A stretch of 47,244 nucleotides of DNA from Terriglobia bacterium (GTDB taxonomy: Bacteria; Acidobacteriota; Terriglobia; Terriglobales; Acidobacteriaceae): the NCBI GenBank assembly GCA_020072585.1, contig JAIQGL010000041.1, forward strand, positions 1 through 47,244, written 5' to 3'. The notes below the pieces were generated by a model. That model made no database searches and was not told the DNA's origin. It saw nothing but the letters and a program-made list of their open reading frames with translations. Below, piece after piece: positions 33,049-41,700 of this stretch (within the stretch, counting starts at the first letter, position 1; each line of letters opens with the position of its first letter). Position numbers and translations under genes: made by a program.

Positions 33049-33343
33049 AGGCGCAGGATTCCGCTCCCCACCCAAATATTTTTGAACGTAAGCATGTTCG
33101 CGTAGAGTGGGCGCAGGCAGAAGGAAATGCGGTGGCAACTTAATCTGCCAAACCTCCAGCTGGACAAAAAGTGTTTCATTTGTCCTCGTGAAAGTGAGTT
33201 CCCTTTTTCGCCAAATCGCTAAAACAAAAACCCGCCGTGCTGAAACAAATGCCTGAAGTAACAGGAGTCTGATCTCGCAGCAATCCGGCAAACTGCTTCA
33301 CGGCGCTTCGGGTTCCACCTGCGCGTGCAATCAGGCAAAAGCT

Positions 33344-33721
33344 TCAGAAGTTGGAAACCATCGGGACTTTTCCAGCGCGAACCCGCTTGGACGCTGAGGC
33401 TGTAGTGATCAACGGTGTGGTTCTGTCCGCCGGGTGGTGCTCACTACGTTTGGTGGCTGTTCTTTCGTCATGAAGAAGTCGTCGAAGAGAACGCAGATCG
33501 CTTAAAGTGCGGCCACTAGCAGACAGGTACCGCCGCAATTTCTCCAGATTGTACTCAACCACGCAAAGAGCTTCGACACGACGATGTGACATTTGCAGGG
33601 TGGCGAGACTTATCTCATCATCGACATCGCGCTTTGCTTCTTTAACGGCCTCTGCAAGAAGCCTGATGTACTGCTGAGCGTTTTCAATGCTTTCAAACGG
33701 AGTTTCAATTCGATGGTTCAT
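33344..33721 (-). CDS. hypothetical small helical protein
   Basis: This is a 125-residue, charged, mostly helical protein of unknown function (FESIENAQQYIRLLAEAVKE, VVEYNLEKLRRYLSAS, LSDLRSLRRLLHDERT). The C-terminal third is basic and disordered-looking. ATG 33721 is preferred because TGGTGAG lies directly upstream; a GTG at 33733 is part of that ribosome site. It is the last gene of the minus-strand run, 21 bases after the His/Met-rich protein gene. A 295-base gap without coding signal separates it from the acyltransferase gene on the other strand. Confidence 0.6.
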   Translation of the reverse strand: MNHRIETPFESIENAQQYIRLLAEAVKEAKRDVDDEISLATLQMSHRRVEALCVVEYNLEKLRRYLSASGRTLSDLRSLRRLLHDERTATKRSEHHPADRTTPLITTASASKRVRAGKVPMVSNF

Positions 33722-33742
33722 TGGTCTCACCAAAAAACAAGT

Positions 33743-35248
33743 TTATTGGACGTGAGCGTCAAAAGCAGCGGTCTGCACTTTGCCGGACTGTTTGATCTGT
33801 ACAAAGATGCGATAGTCTCCGGGATGAGGGAATCCATAAGGAAAACTCACCTTCGGCGGTAGCGAAGCGGGGGAATGCGGACTGCCCATGTCCATGGCCA
33901 TTGCAGTGGCGCCGGCGGAAGGTTGGGCCATGAGCCGCTCTTGTGCCATATCCAGAGCCGCCATTGAGACTGAACCTGCCGGATGGATGTGAGCAAAGAC
34001 GCTCAGATCAAAACAAACCACTTGCGCGTGCGCCGCCATGCCCATATAAGGTTCCAGGCCACGGGCCGGCGAGCCGTCTTTCTCTTCCACTCTGAACTTG
34101 AAGCTGACCGGCACATTGGCCTTTAGAGAATCCGCACCCCGTTCCCACACCACGCGGGCGCCACCAGAAAGCGGTGCTACCGTGGATTCGGAAAGCGGTG
34201 CCGTCAATCGAGCGCCCTCCCATGCCGAGTCATCGCCCATGGCGGACGAGCCGTTGATCTGGGGCAGGTCTACGTTCCCTACCAGCGTCCAGGGAAAACC
34301 GTTCTTGTCTACAATGTCAGCGAACACCTGATATTGGCCCGCAGGCATCGCCGGAAGTCTTTCGGAAAATGCGCCACCGTCAACGAGATCAGGATGGAGA
34401 TGCCACATCTTCTCCATTCCCGGCAGGCGAATGAGAAACAAGTGCATGACGTGGCCGTGGTCGGGAATCAATTCATCCATTTTGACCGCACTAGCTGATT
34501 GACTCTGGCCGACGAGTGGAACCATGAGTGGGCCAGCGGGCCGGACCACCAGGCGGTTCCCATCGAGCAGGGTTGTTTCAGCGCGAGGCGGCTTGAGAAG
34601 ATTGACATTGCGCTCGTACGTTGCCGCCTCCACATTCCACGTCGCCCGGCCCCGGTAAACGATGATCACGACCATGATCAGCGCCAGCGCCATGACAATC
34701 CGTGAGCGTCGCCTGTTGGGTGCCTGAGGAGCTTCGCCCGGAGGAACCGTGCTTTCGCGGACAACAGCGCCAGTGATCAGCACCACGCTGAGTGTCAGCA
34801 AAACAAAGAAAAAGCCGAGAAGCGCACTCAGCCACCGGTCCATAGGCAATGATTGCCTTGCGAAAGACGCAACCGGAATGGAAAGTTCCGCTTTGCCTTT
34901 GGGGCCGTCTGCCTGGATGCGTACTTGCAGAGCGCCAAATTCCATGAACCACAAGTTGCTGGTGAAAAATTGCGGATCATCCTTCGACCGCTGGGCTACG
35001 TCAGGAACGGGCGGCAAATTTGAGCCCAGCCCACTCAGCCGGAGAGACGCAACTTGAATGGTTTGCACGTCGGGCGAGGCACAGCGCACCTGGATCTCGG
35101 CCACGCCGGGAATCACCTGCGGCAAGCGTATGGTCACGAAAAGGTGGTAGGGTCCAGCATCGCCCTCATAGTAGACATCGGCGCTGCCAACATGGGCATG
35201 GACGAGGGTGCTCGCAAGAAGAATGAAAAAAATCAATAGGTTTCGCAT
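33743..35248 (-). CDS. membrane-anchored His/Met-rich protein with two similar extracytoplasmic repeats
   Basis: This is a 501-residue protein. The signal peptide LLIFFILLASTLVHAHVGSA leads into a beta-rich domain (to ~130). Membrane spans follow at about 139-162 and 184-198. The C-terminal half has two similar units: PDHGHVMHLFLIRLPGMEKM...WHLHPDL...GQYQVFADIV (about 262-313), and YMGMAAHAQVVCFD...FAHIHPAGS, a Met-rich loop, then FPHPGDYRIFVQI. His and Met are concentrated at matching positions, as expected for copper or other soft-metal binding, though this is inference. Similar sequences are found as unnamed proteins near metal genes. The ATG at 35248 has GGAGG 10 bases upstream. It pairs with the membrane protein gene 49 bases before it. 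Confidence 0.7.
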   Translation of the reverse strand: MRNLLIFFILLASTLVHAHVGSADVYYEGDAGPYHLFVTIRLPQVIPGVAEIQVRCASPDVQTIQVASLRLSGLGSNLPPVPDVAQRSKDDPQFFTSNLWFMEFGALQVRIQADGPKGKAELSIPVASFARQSLPMDRWLSALLGFFFVLLTLSVVLITGAVVRESTVPPGEAPQAPNRRRSRIVMALALIMVVIIVYRGRATWNVEAATYERNVNLLKPPRAETTLLDGNRLVVRPAGPLMVPLVGQSQSASAVKMDELIPDHGHVMHLFLIRLPGMEKMWHLHPDLVDGGAFSERLPAMPAGQYQVFADIVDKNGFPWTLVGNVDLPQINGSSAMGDDSAWEGARLTAPLSESTVAPLSGGARVVWERGADSLKANVPVSFKFRVEEKDGSPARGLEPYMGMAAHAQVVCFDLSVFAHIHPAGSVSMAALDMAQERLMAQPSAGATAMAMDMGSPHSPASLPPKVSFPYGFPHPGDYRIFVQIKQSGKVQTAAFDAHVQ

Positions 35249-35297
35249 ACAATTTTTGCCTCCAGATTGAGAGTGCAGGACGGACTGGGCAACGCCT

Positions 35298-36488
35298 TCA
35301 TCTGCGGACACGTCGCATCCAGTTCCCCCAGGCCAGCCCAAAACGGGTAGTCACAATGGAGGCAACGAATGCGATCGTCATGGTCAGCAGGAATGCGCCG
35401 GGTGTTTTTTCCGCAACCGCGAATTTATAGGGATCGTATAGAAATCCCGCAGGGTCGCCATAAGCAAAATAGGCAGTTCCGAAGACCCAGTTTCTCGACG
35501 CCGGTGACATAAGAAAATTGGCGAAGGGCCATTGAACGGCGAGAAAGCTGAGCAGAAAGGCGGGCCCAACGCAGACAGCCTTGACCCAGAAGGATCGCTG
35601 TTCCAGCTTTTGCAACAACAGATCTGCAACAAAAGCCGGAACAATGAGCAACAACGGAAAGCCTATCGGAATTAGATGGGTTACGTTGTGGTACACGGGC
35701 CCGAGCTTCGGTTGCGCGGGAAAGAGCGGCAACAGCCATTCTGATCCCAGCCCGATGGCCGTATAAATAGCAGCTGCGATCGTGCATCCCCACTTATGCA
35801 CCGCGGCCCAGCCAGTAGCAACCAATATGGAGGGAATAAATACGGCGACTGCAAGATAGCAGGCGGCGGTGTGCATGTTTTCGGTGAGTGTGGCTGCAAC
35901 GATCAACTTTGCGAACTGTATCAAACCCAGCGAGCCCACAAAGAGGAATAACCACCTCAAGCGGTCGCGTAGCGTATCCGTGGAATGGCTCATGGCGCTG
36001 GCGATCCAGGCCATCGCGCCGACCTTCGCAGCGAGAGAGCCGAGAAATAACAGCGAGTGGGGTGGATTGATCATTTTCACATCCAGCCCATAAGCGTTGT
36101 GCCACCAGTTATCAAATGGCTCGGAGGCAAAGATCGCAATGCTGCCCCAGAGCGCGATGAATGCGCCCCCTGGCCCACGTAAACCCAGGACCTGGACGGA
36201 GGCGTCCCGTGCCGGAGCGGAGCCGGCCAGGGTCGTAGCCAGAATCACATAGGCAGCTGCGATCCCAACCAGAATGCCCCCCACCTGCACCATGACATGC
36301 GGTGGAACCCACATTGTGTCTCGGCCAATGGACATGTGCCAGGCGAAATCCCAGGTTCCCCCGACCAGCGCGAGGATCATGCCTGCGACCATCAACCATA
36401 GGGCCCGAGGAATCGAGACGGCCTCAGCTAATACCAGCGGACGGCTCTGCATCGGCAATACTGCCGGAACGATTCTTGCTTGTGACAT
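35298..36488 (-). CDS. multi-span membrane protein with duplicated WH...PPH motif
   Basis: This is a 396-residue integral membrane protein of unrecognised family, with about 9-10 spans. Two segments repeat one pattern: WDFAWHMSIGRDTMWVPPHV (about 46-65) and FDNWWHNAYGLDVKMINPPH (about 124-143), i.e. D-x(2)-WH-x(3)-G-x-D-x(5)-PPH at the outer ends of spans. A third His-rich piece is VYHNVTHLIPIGFP. Repeated His/Asp/Trp in membrane-edge loops suggest a metal or cofactor site formed by an internal duplication. It is followed 49 bases later by the His/Met-rich anchored protein, which strengthens a metal link. Whether it belongs to the polyketide pathway is unclear; a 203-base gap separates it from the HCS gene. 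Confidence 0.68.
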   Translation of the reverse strand: MSQARIVPAVLPMQSRPLVLAEAVSIPRALWLMVAGMILALVGGTWDFAWHMSIGRDTMWVPPHVMVQVGGILVGIAAAYVILATTLAGSAPARDASVQVLGLRGPGGAFIALWGSIAIFASEPFDNWWHNAYGLDVKMINPPHSLLFLGSLAAKVGAMAWIASAMSHSTDTLRDRLRWLFLFVGSLGLIQFAKLIVAATLTENMHTAACYLAVAVFIPSILVATGWAAVHKWGCTIAAAIYTAIGLGSEWLLPLFPAQPKLGPVYHNVTHLIPIGFPLLLIVPAFVADLLLQKLEQRSFWVKAVCVGPAFLLSFLAVQWPFANFLMSPASRNWVFGTAYFAYGDPAGFLYDPYKFAVAEKTPGAFLLTMTIAFVASIVTTRFGLAWGNWMRRVRR

Positions 36489-36691
36489 TTTGGCGACTCC
36501 ATTTCCCTGCTCGGGAGCGAGAGGTTAAGGCGTTTCGAATGATCGTAGGGGCTTTAATCTACAGGTGGACAAGATGCCCGCCTGTTGAGTTACGTGGAAA
36601 GGCACGGCGGCTTGCGGGTCTTCTTCAGCAGAAGTTTTGATCGCACCTACCGCACCGGCTTCCTCAGTATTAACGAGGGGATCCTGCGCAC

Positions 36692-37951
36692 CTAAGCAAT
36701 CTGGGCGTATTGGCGTTGAAATTCTTTTATTCCCGTTAAGAAAAGCGTTTCCTTGCCTTGAGCACTCCTCGCCTGGGGAATGAAATCGGTATCCAAAACG
36801 ACGTTGCGAGTGCCGAACTTGATGGCATTGTTGTTCACGAGCAGATTGTCATACTCTTCCATCGACAGCTCATGTCTTTTGTCCAGTTGATCTTTGAATC
36901 GCAGAGCACGCACGCGCTCCTGGCCTTCCCTGGTGACGGTTCCGCTAAAGAATTCAGAACAGCAGCCAGACCCGTAGGAAAAACAACCAATTCGTTGAGG
37001 CGTTTGGAAATCACCGTGGTCAATCGTGCTGAGCAGCGAAAGCATCGTGGTCGCGCCCATGATATTGCCCACGCGCTGGCAATGAGTCAGCCCAGGCATC
37101 GCGCGGCGCTGAAAATCCGCTTCGATCTCCTTCGGGTTCGCCTTGACCATTTTACGCATCATGTCGCGATGCGCTCCCTTGATCATGCCTCCGAAAGGTG
37201 TGTGCATGGCCAGATAGCCAAAAGTACTGGCGAAGTCCGCACCGTCCACACGCTTCTTGTACTCCAGAAAAGATCCCTCGTAACAATCCAGGTAGGAAAG
37301 CAGGGACAGATCGGCATCGCCCGCCTCACTATCCGGAACGGGGCGGCAAGTGTCCATCACCTCATAACCATAGTAGCCACTGGCTCCCACGTCGACCTGA
37401 AACACATAAGGCGTTTCGCTGACGATCATCGCCACCGCGCCGGCCCCGGCACTAGGCTCAAAAAACGACCAGTCTTCCGTCAGCGCTTCTCCGCCCTTCA
37501 CCGTCATGAAGCGGGACATGTCCGTGGCGATCACCAATGCTTTGGCGCCAGGCGAAGCCTGCGACAGAATGAAATTGACCGCCACCTGAAACCCGGCCAC
37601 GCCGGAATAACAGGCGTTTTTCAGCTCGAACAAGCGGCAATTACGGTTCAAGCCCAGGAGTTTGTGAAAATAGGTGCTCATTGACTTGCCAAAATCGAAG
37701 GCCGATTCCGTACAGGTAATTACCATCTCGATCCGGTCTTTATCCTGCGGACTCATGGCGTCAATCAGCGGTCTGGCTGCATTCAAACCAAAAGTAATAG
37801 GATCTTCATAAGGCAGGGCGACGGTTTTTTCCTTCATCAGCAGGTTCCTGAATCGCGTCACGTCCAGCTTGCGATGCAAGGCAAGCTTTTCTACGTTCAC
37901 ACAGGCGCTACCAGCAAAAGCATTGATCGCTTCAATTCCAACTATACTCAT
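36692..37951 (-). CDS. HMG-CoA synthase-like enzyme of polyketide beta-branching (HCS)
   Basis: This is a 419-residue 3-hydroxy-3-methylglutaryl-CoA synthase homologue of the PksG/MupH/BaeG type. In trans-AT pathways it adds a carboxymethyl unit to a beta-keto group on an ACP. Catalytic residues are all present: Glu82 in ITCTESAFDFGKS, Cys114 in ELKNACYSGVAGF, and His250 in YLAMHTPFGGMIKGAHR. CFSYGSGCCSEFFSG near the end is also family-typical. The partners needed for a full cassette (donor ACP, decarboxylating KS, two ECH) are not in the window. AGAGG precedes the ATG. It starts 43 bases after the MBL-fold gene in the operon led by the PKS. Confidence 0.92.
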   Translation of the reverse strand: MSIVGIEAINAFAGSACVNVEKLALHRKLDVTRFRNLLMKEKTVALPYEDPITFGLNAARPLIDAMSPQDKDRIEMVITCTESAFDFGKSMSTYFHKLLGLNRNCRLFELKNACYSGVAGFQVAVNFILSQASPGAKALVIATDMSRFMTVKGGEALTEDWSFFEPSAGAGAVAMIVSETPYVFQVDVGASGYYGYEVMDTCRPVPDSEAGDADLSLLSYLDCYEGSFLEYKKRVDGADFASTFGYLAMHTPFGGMIKGAHRDMMRKMVKANPKEIEADFQRRAMPGLTHCQRVGNIMGATTMLSLLSTIDHGDFQTPQRIGCFSYGSGCCSEFFSGTVTREGQERVRALRFKDQLDKRHELSMEEYDNLLVNNNAIKFGTRNVVLDTDFIPQARSAQGKETLFLTGIKEFQRQYAQIA

Positions 37952-37994
37952 ATGTGTACCTCTGGTGAGATTTTTCCAACTCTGGCTTGGGTGC

Positions 37995-38720
37995 TCAAAC
38001 GAAATCGAACATCTTTGCTACGTTTTGCCCGCTTCTCAAGCGAAAAGCCGCAAAAGAATGTTTATCCGCAAACTGCAGATAAACATTCTCTTTCAGCAAC
38101 TGCGCCAGTCTTTGACCTGGCGGTGTTCCATAAGAATGGCCGGGGAAAATACGCGTTTCCGGTCTGAGCCGGTTTTTCAAAACTTGCAGGCTGGCAAACA
38201 TGGCATGGGCAGCTTCGACATCGGGACATATGCCACATCCCTCCGCAAACAGAACGTCGCCTGTAAACAAGTTGTCCGCCATCAGATAACACGTGCAACC
38301 CGGCGTATGCCCAGGCGTGAGTATGGGTTCAATCAGCATCTGCCCAACCGCCCATGGGGTTGTATCTATGCCAACCAGTTGCCTGGCGTTGAACCCGGAA
38401 TCTGCTATTTCTTCCTTCGACATCCAAATCGGGCAGTCGTACTCGTCCGCGATCGGTTCGGCAAGGTGGACATGATCAGGGTGGGAATGGGTAATGAGAA
38501 CCCCACTCAGGCTGGCTTGCGTATACATCAAGGCCTGTTCGATTTTTTCCATCTGCCAGGCCGGATCGACAATAACTGCCTGGCGGCTGCTCGGATCGAC
38601 CACCAGATAGCTATAGTTCTTCATCAATTCATGACACACTTTCAATACGACAACTTGCGGCATGATTCCGTTGTGCCCCACATCTACATAATGTTGGTTC
38701 ATTTGATAGGTCTCGAACAC
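37995..38720 (-). CDS. metallo-beta-lactamase-fold hydrolase of trans-AT clusters (PksB/BaeB-like)
   Basis: This is a 241-residue glyoxalase II-type MBL hydrolase. Metal ligands are VLITHSHPDHVHLAEP (His78, His80, Asp82, His83), His138 in LTPGHTPGCTCYL, Asp155 in LFTGDVLFAEGCG, and a final FPGHSYG. Relatives PksB and BaeB sit in trans-AT clusters and are thought to release stalled or wrong acyl groups from carrier proteins; that role is assigned from context. GTG 38720 gives the listed length; ATG 38702 (MNQHYVDVGHNG) is a reasonable alternative. It begins 62 bases after the PKS stop. Confidence 0.9.
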   Translation of the reverse strand: MFETYQMNQHYVDVGHNGIMPQVVVLKVCHELMKNYSYLVVDPSSRQAVIVDPAWQMEKIEQALMYTQASLSGVLITHSHPDHVHLAEPIADEYDCPIWMSKEEIADSGFNARQLVGIDTTPWAVGQMLIEPILTPGHTPGCTCYLMADNLFTGDVLFAEGCGICPDVEAAHAMFASLQVLKNRLRPETRIFPGHSYGTPPGQRLAQLLKENVYLQFADKHSFAAFRLRSGQNVAKMFDFV

Positions 38721-38782
38721 GACTGATCAACTCTTTCTTTTCGGCATCGTTGTCTGCTTTTTGGCCCAGCTGTTTCACTTGC

Positions 38783-41700
38783 TCAAGCACCAGCGGCGAC
38801 AGACAACCGCGCCGTCTCCGCGGAGCGAGGGGCCGCCTGGATTGTGGGCAGTGCTCTTACGAACAGGTTCCTGAAGCTGATCAAAACGTCTCCGCTTTCA
38901 TTCAGGAGTCGAATGTTGAACTTCCTGACGCCTGCATGAGTCCGCTCTCGTGAGTCAGCAAACTCCGCGTATGCATAGCAGGTCTGACGCACAGGGTGGA
39001 GAATATCGACCTCATCCAACGCAAAAGGCAGGTGGGGCGTGGCCGATTCCAGACCTCCAACCAAAGCGGCAGCTGTCTGCAAAGCGCCATCAATGATGCT
39101 GGGATGAAGAATGAATTGACCAAAATCGCTTTTCAAATGGTCCGCTACTTTCAACTTGGATAGAGCAAAGGAACCATTGATGTAGATTTCCTGTATGGTT
39201 TGGAAGGAGGGGCCGTAATGAACGCCATATTTCCTGAATTTGTTGTAATAGGCAGTTACATCTTCAGGTCTTGCACATTGCGCTTTCAGTGCTTCAATCG
39301 GAATTTGATCCCCGGCATCGACTGGATCTGCCCAGCCACTCCTGAAAGCCAGCTTCCCTTCCGAATGAAGGACCTCTTCATTTTCGTCGTCGAATGATGA
39401 AATTACATACTCAACGGTGTCCCCAACAGATTTCAAAAGAGTCCGGACCGCTTGCGGGCCTTTCCGGAAACTCAAAGGCCGAACCCACACTATGTCCTTG
39501 ATCTTACGGACCCTGCGCTCAGCGGCGATATTTCCTGAGATACATGCCATCTCCAAATATCCCGCTCCCGGGAAAATCCCTTCTTCGTTGACCTTATGAT
39601 CTACAGCATAAAATGCTGTATCGGACAGCGATGAGCCGAAGCTGACCTCTTTCAAGGTAGAGGAATTGTAGGAAATCAAAGGATGCAGTTGAGCGTTGGG
39701 AGGCGTTCGCTTTTCGGGAGCCAGCGAGTTCGAAATCCAGTATCTTCCACGAGCAAACGGATAGGTAGGCAGAGCAATCCGGCGAGGCTTAGTCCAGGGA
39801 TATAGAGTGTCCCAACTTACTTCTTCGCCTGTGACCCACATGGAGGCAATCTCGGTCAGGCCTTGCCCTGCTGTCTTTGCAACTTTCGAACGCTTACGGC
39901 GTGGGCCAACATTGCCGTGATAAATATCGGACGAAGGTCCTCGTTTGCTCCATTCGTCCAGCCGATCGATGAGTTCACCCACTTCTGAAACGACAGTCGC
40001 CAGCCTCTCCTCCATCGCTTCCCTGCCGACCTGGAGGGTATAGCAAAGGTCGCCAAGATCAATCTCCTGTTCACTTCGCAACTGAATAAGCATGCGGTTG
40101 GCATATTCCCGGAGCCGGTCCTCATCCTTGGCGGAGAGTGCAAACAAATAGGGGCCGGCTTCTCGCCGGTTCTCCGGTGAGCCTGGCTGCTGGTATTCCT
40201 CAAGGACCACGCATGCATTTACTCCTCCAGCTCCGAAGGAATTAATTAACGCCCGTCGCGGCTGATCAGGAGATGATTCCCATTCGGAAAGTCCATGTTG
40301 CAGATAAAACGGCGAATCCTTGAATTCGATATTAGCGTTTGCCTCGTCAGAATAGATTGTAGGAGCAAGTTGCCGATGTTTCATTTGCAGGATGACCTTG
40401 GTCAAGCTGCCAATTCCCGCCGCCGACTCCGAATGCCCGATATTGGCTTTGACGGAACCGATCGGACAGAATTGCTTTTTTGTCGTCTGTTTCCGAAATG
40501 CCTGGGTCAACGCGACAATTTCGATTCCGTCGCCCAACTGAGTGCCCGTGCCATGACCTTCAACATAGCCAATGGTTTCAGGATGAATATGCGCCTTCTT
40601 GAGCGTTTGGCTGATCAGGCGCGATTGAGAATTCGGGTTAGGAGCAGAATAGCCGTTTGACCGGCCACTATGATCGAATGCGCTTGCCGGGATGACGGCG
40701 TAAATATGGTCCTGATGCTCTATCGCTTTGCTTAGCGGTTTGAGCACCAGCGTTCCTACTGCCTCTCCAGGAACAAAACCGTCGTCGCCTGCCCCATAGC
40801 TGTGACATTTTCCATCGAGCGAAAGCATGCGTCTCTGGCACAGCGATTGGTATTTTGAGGGATGCAAATACAAATTCACGCCGCCCGCGATCGCGACCTG
40901 GCATTCGCTCCTTTTGAGGCTTTCGCAAGCGAGATGGACCGCAACCAGTGATGAAGAACAAGCCGTGTCAACCGGCATGCTGGGTCCGCTGAAATCAAAA
41001 AAGTAGGAGACACGATTCGCGATTGACCAGGGCAGGGCGCTGGGAAAAACAATATTCCCACGGCTCCGTTCTTCGGGCGCCCACAGATGATAGGAGTTGG
41101 TGGTAACGCCGACAAAGACACCCACGTCCGCGCTTCTGCCTTTGGGAGCGCGTTTTTTCAAGCTTTCTCTCGTATACCCGGCGTCCTCGATGGCGGCCCA
41201 AACCGATTCCAGAAACAGACGCTCCTGCGGATCGATTACCTTGGCCTCTTCAATGGAAATGTTGAAGAAATGCGGGTCAAACTTGTCATAGTCGTCCAGG
41301 AAGCCGCCCCATTTGCAGTAGATTTTTCCGTCCGAAGCGGCTACCGGATCGGGATGGTAGAACTCCTCATAATCCCAGCGGCTGGGCGGTACCAAGTCGA
41401 TCAAATCTCTCCCTTGTTTCAGGTTTTCCCAATATTCAGCTAAATTCGCAGAGTGAGGATAGTACCCATGAATTCCTATGATTGCGATTGCCCCAAGGTC
41501 ATCCTTTATTTCTGCCTCTGCCGCCGGCGTTTCATCTTGAACTGTTTCTTCCTCGATTCCCGCAGACGAAATCGACGGCTCGCCGGGGGAATGAGCCAAG
41601 CCAAACCGGACAACCAACGCTTCCCGCGCCTCTTGCAGCAGAAACTGCGCAAGCTCCTGGACCGTTTCATGCTCATACAACAATGTCTTCGGCAGCGGGC

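Noticed and set aside
32986-33291. 101-residue minus-strand open frame after the acyltransferase gene
   Set aside because: It overlaps the AT 3' end, lacks a ribosome site and has no domain; the gap 33049-33343 is treated as non-coding.
36758-37684. 308-residue plus-strand open frame across the HCS gene
   Set aside because: It is the complement of a gene with all catalytic residues in place; composition is His/Arg-rich and not protein-like.
37995-38720. Beta-lactamase / antibiotic resistance gene
   Set aside because: The MBL fold is glyoxalase II-like and lies between PKS and HCS genes; a carrier-protein hydrolase role fits better.
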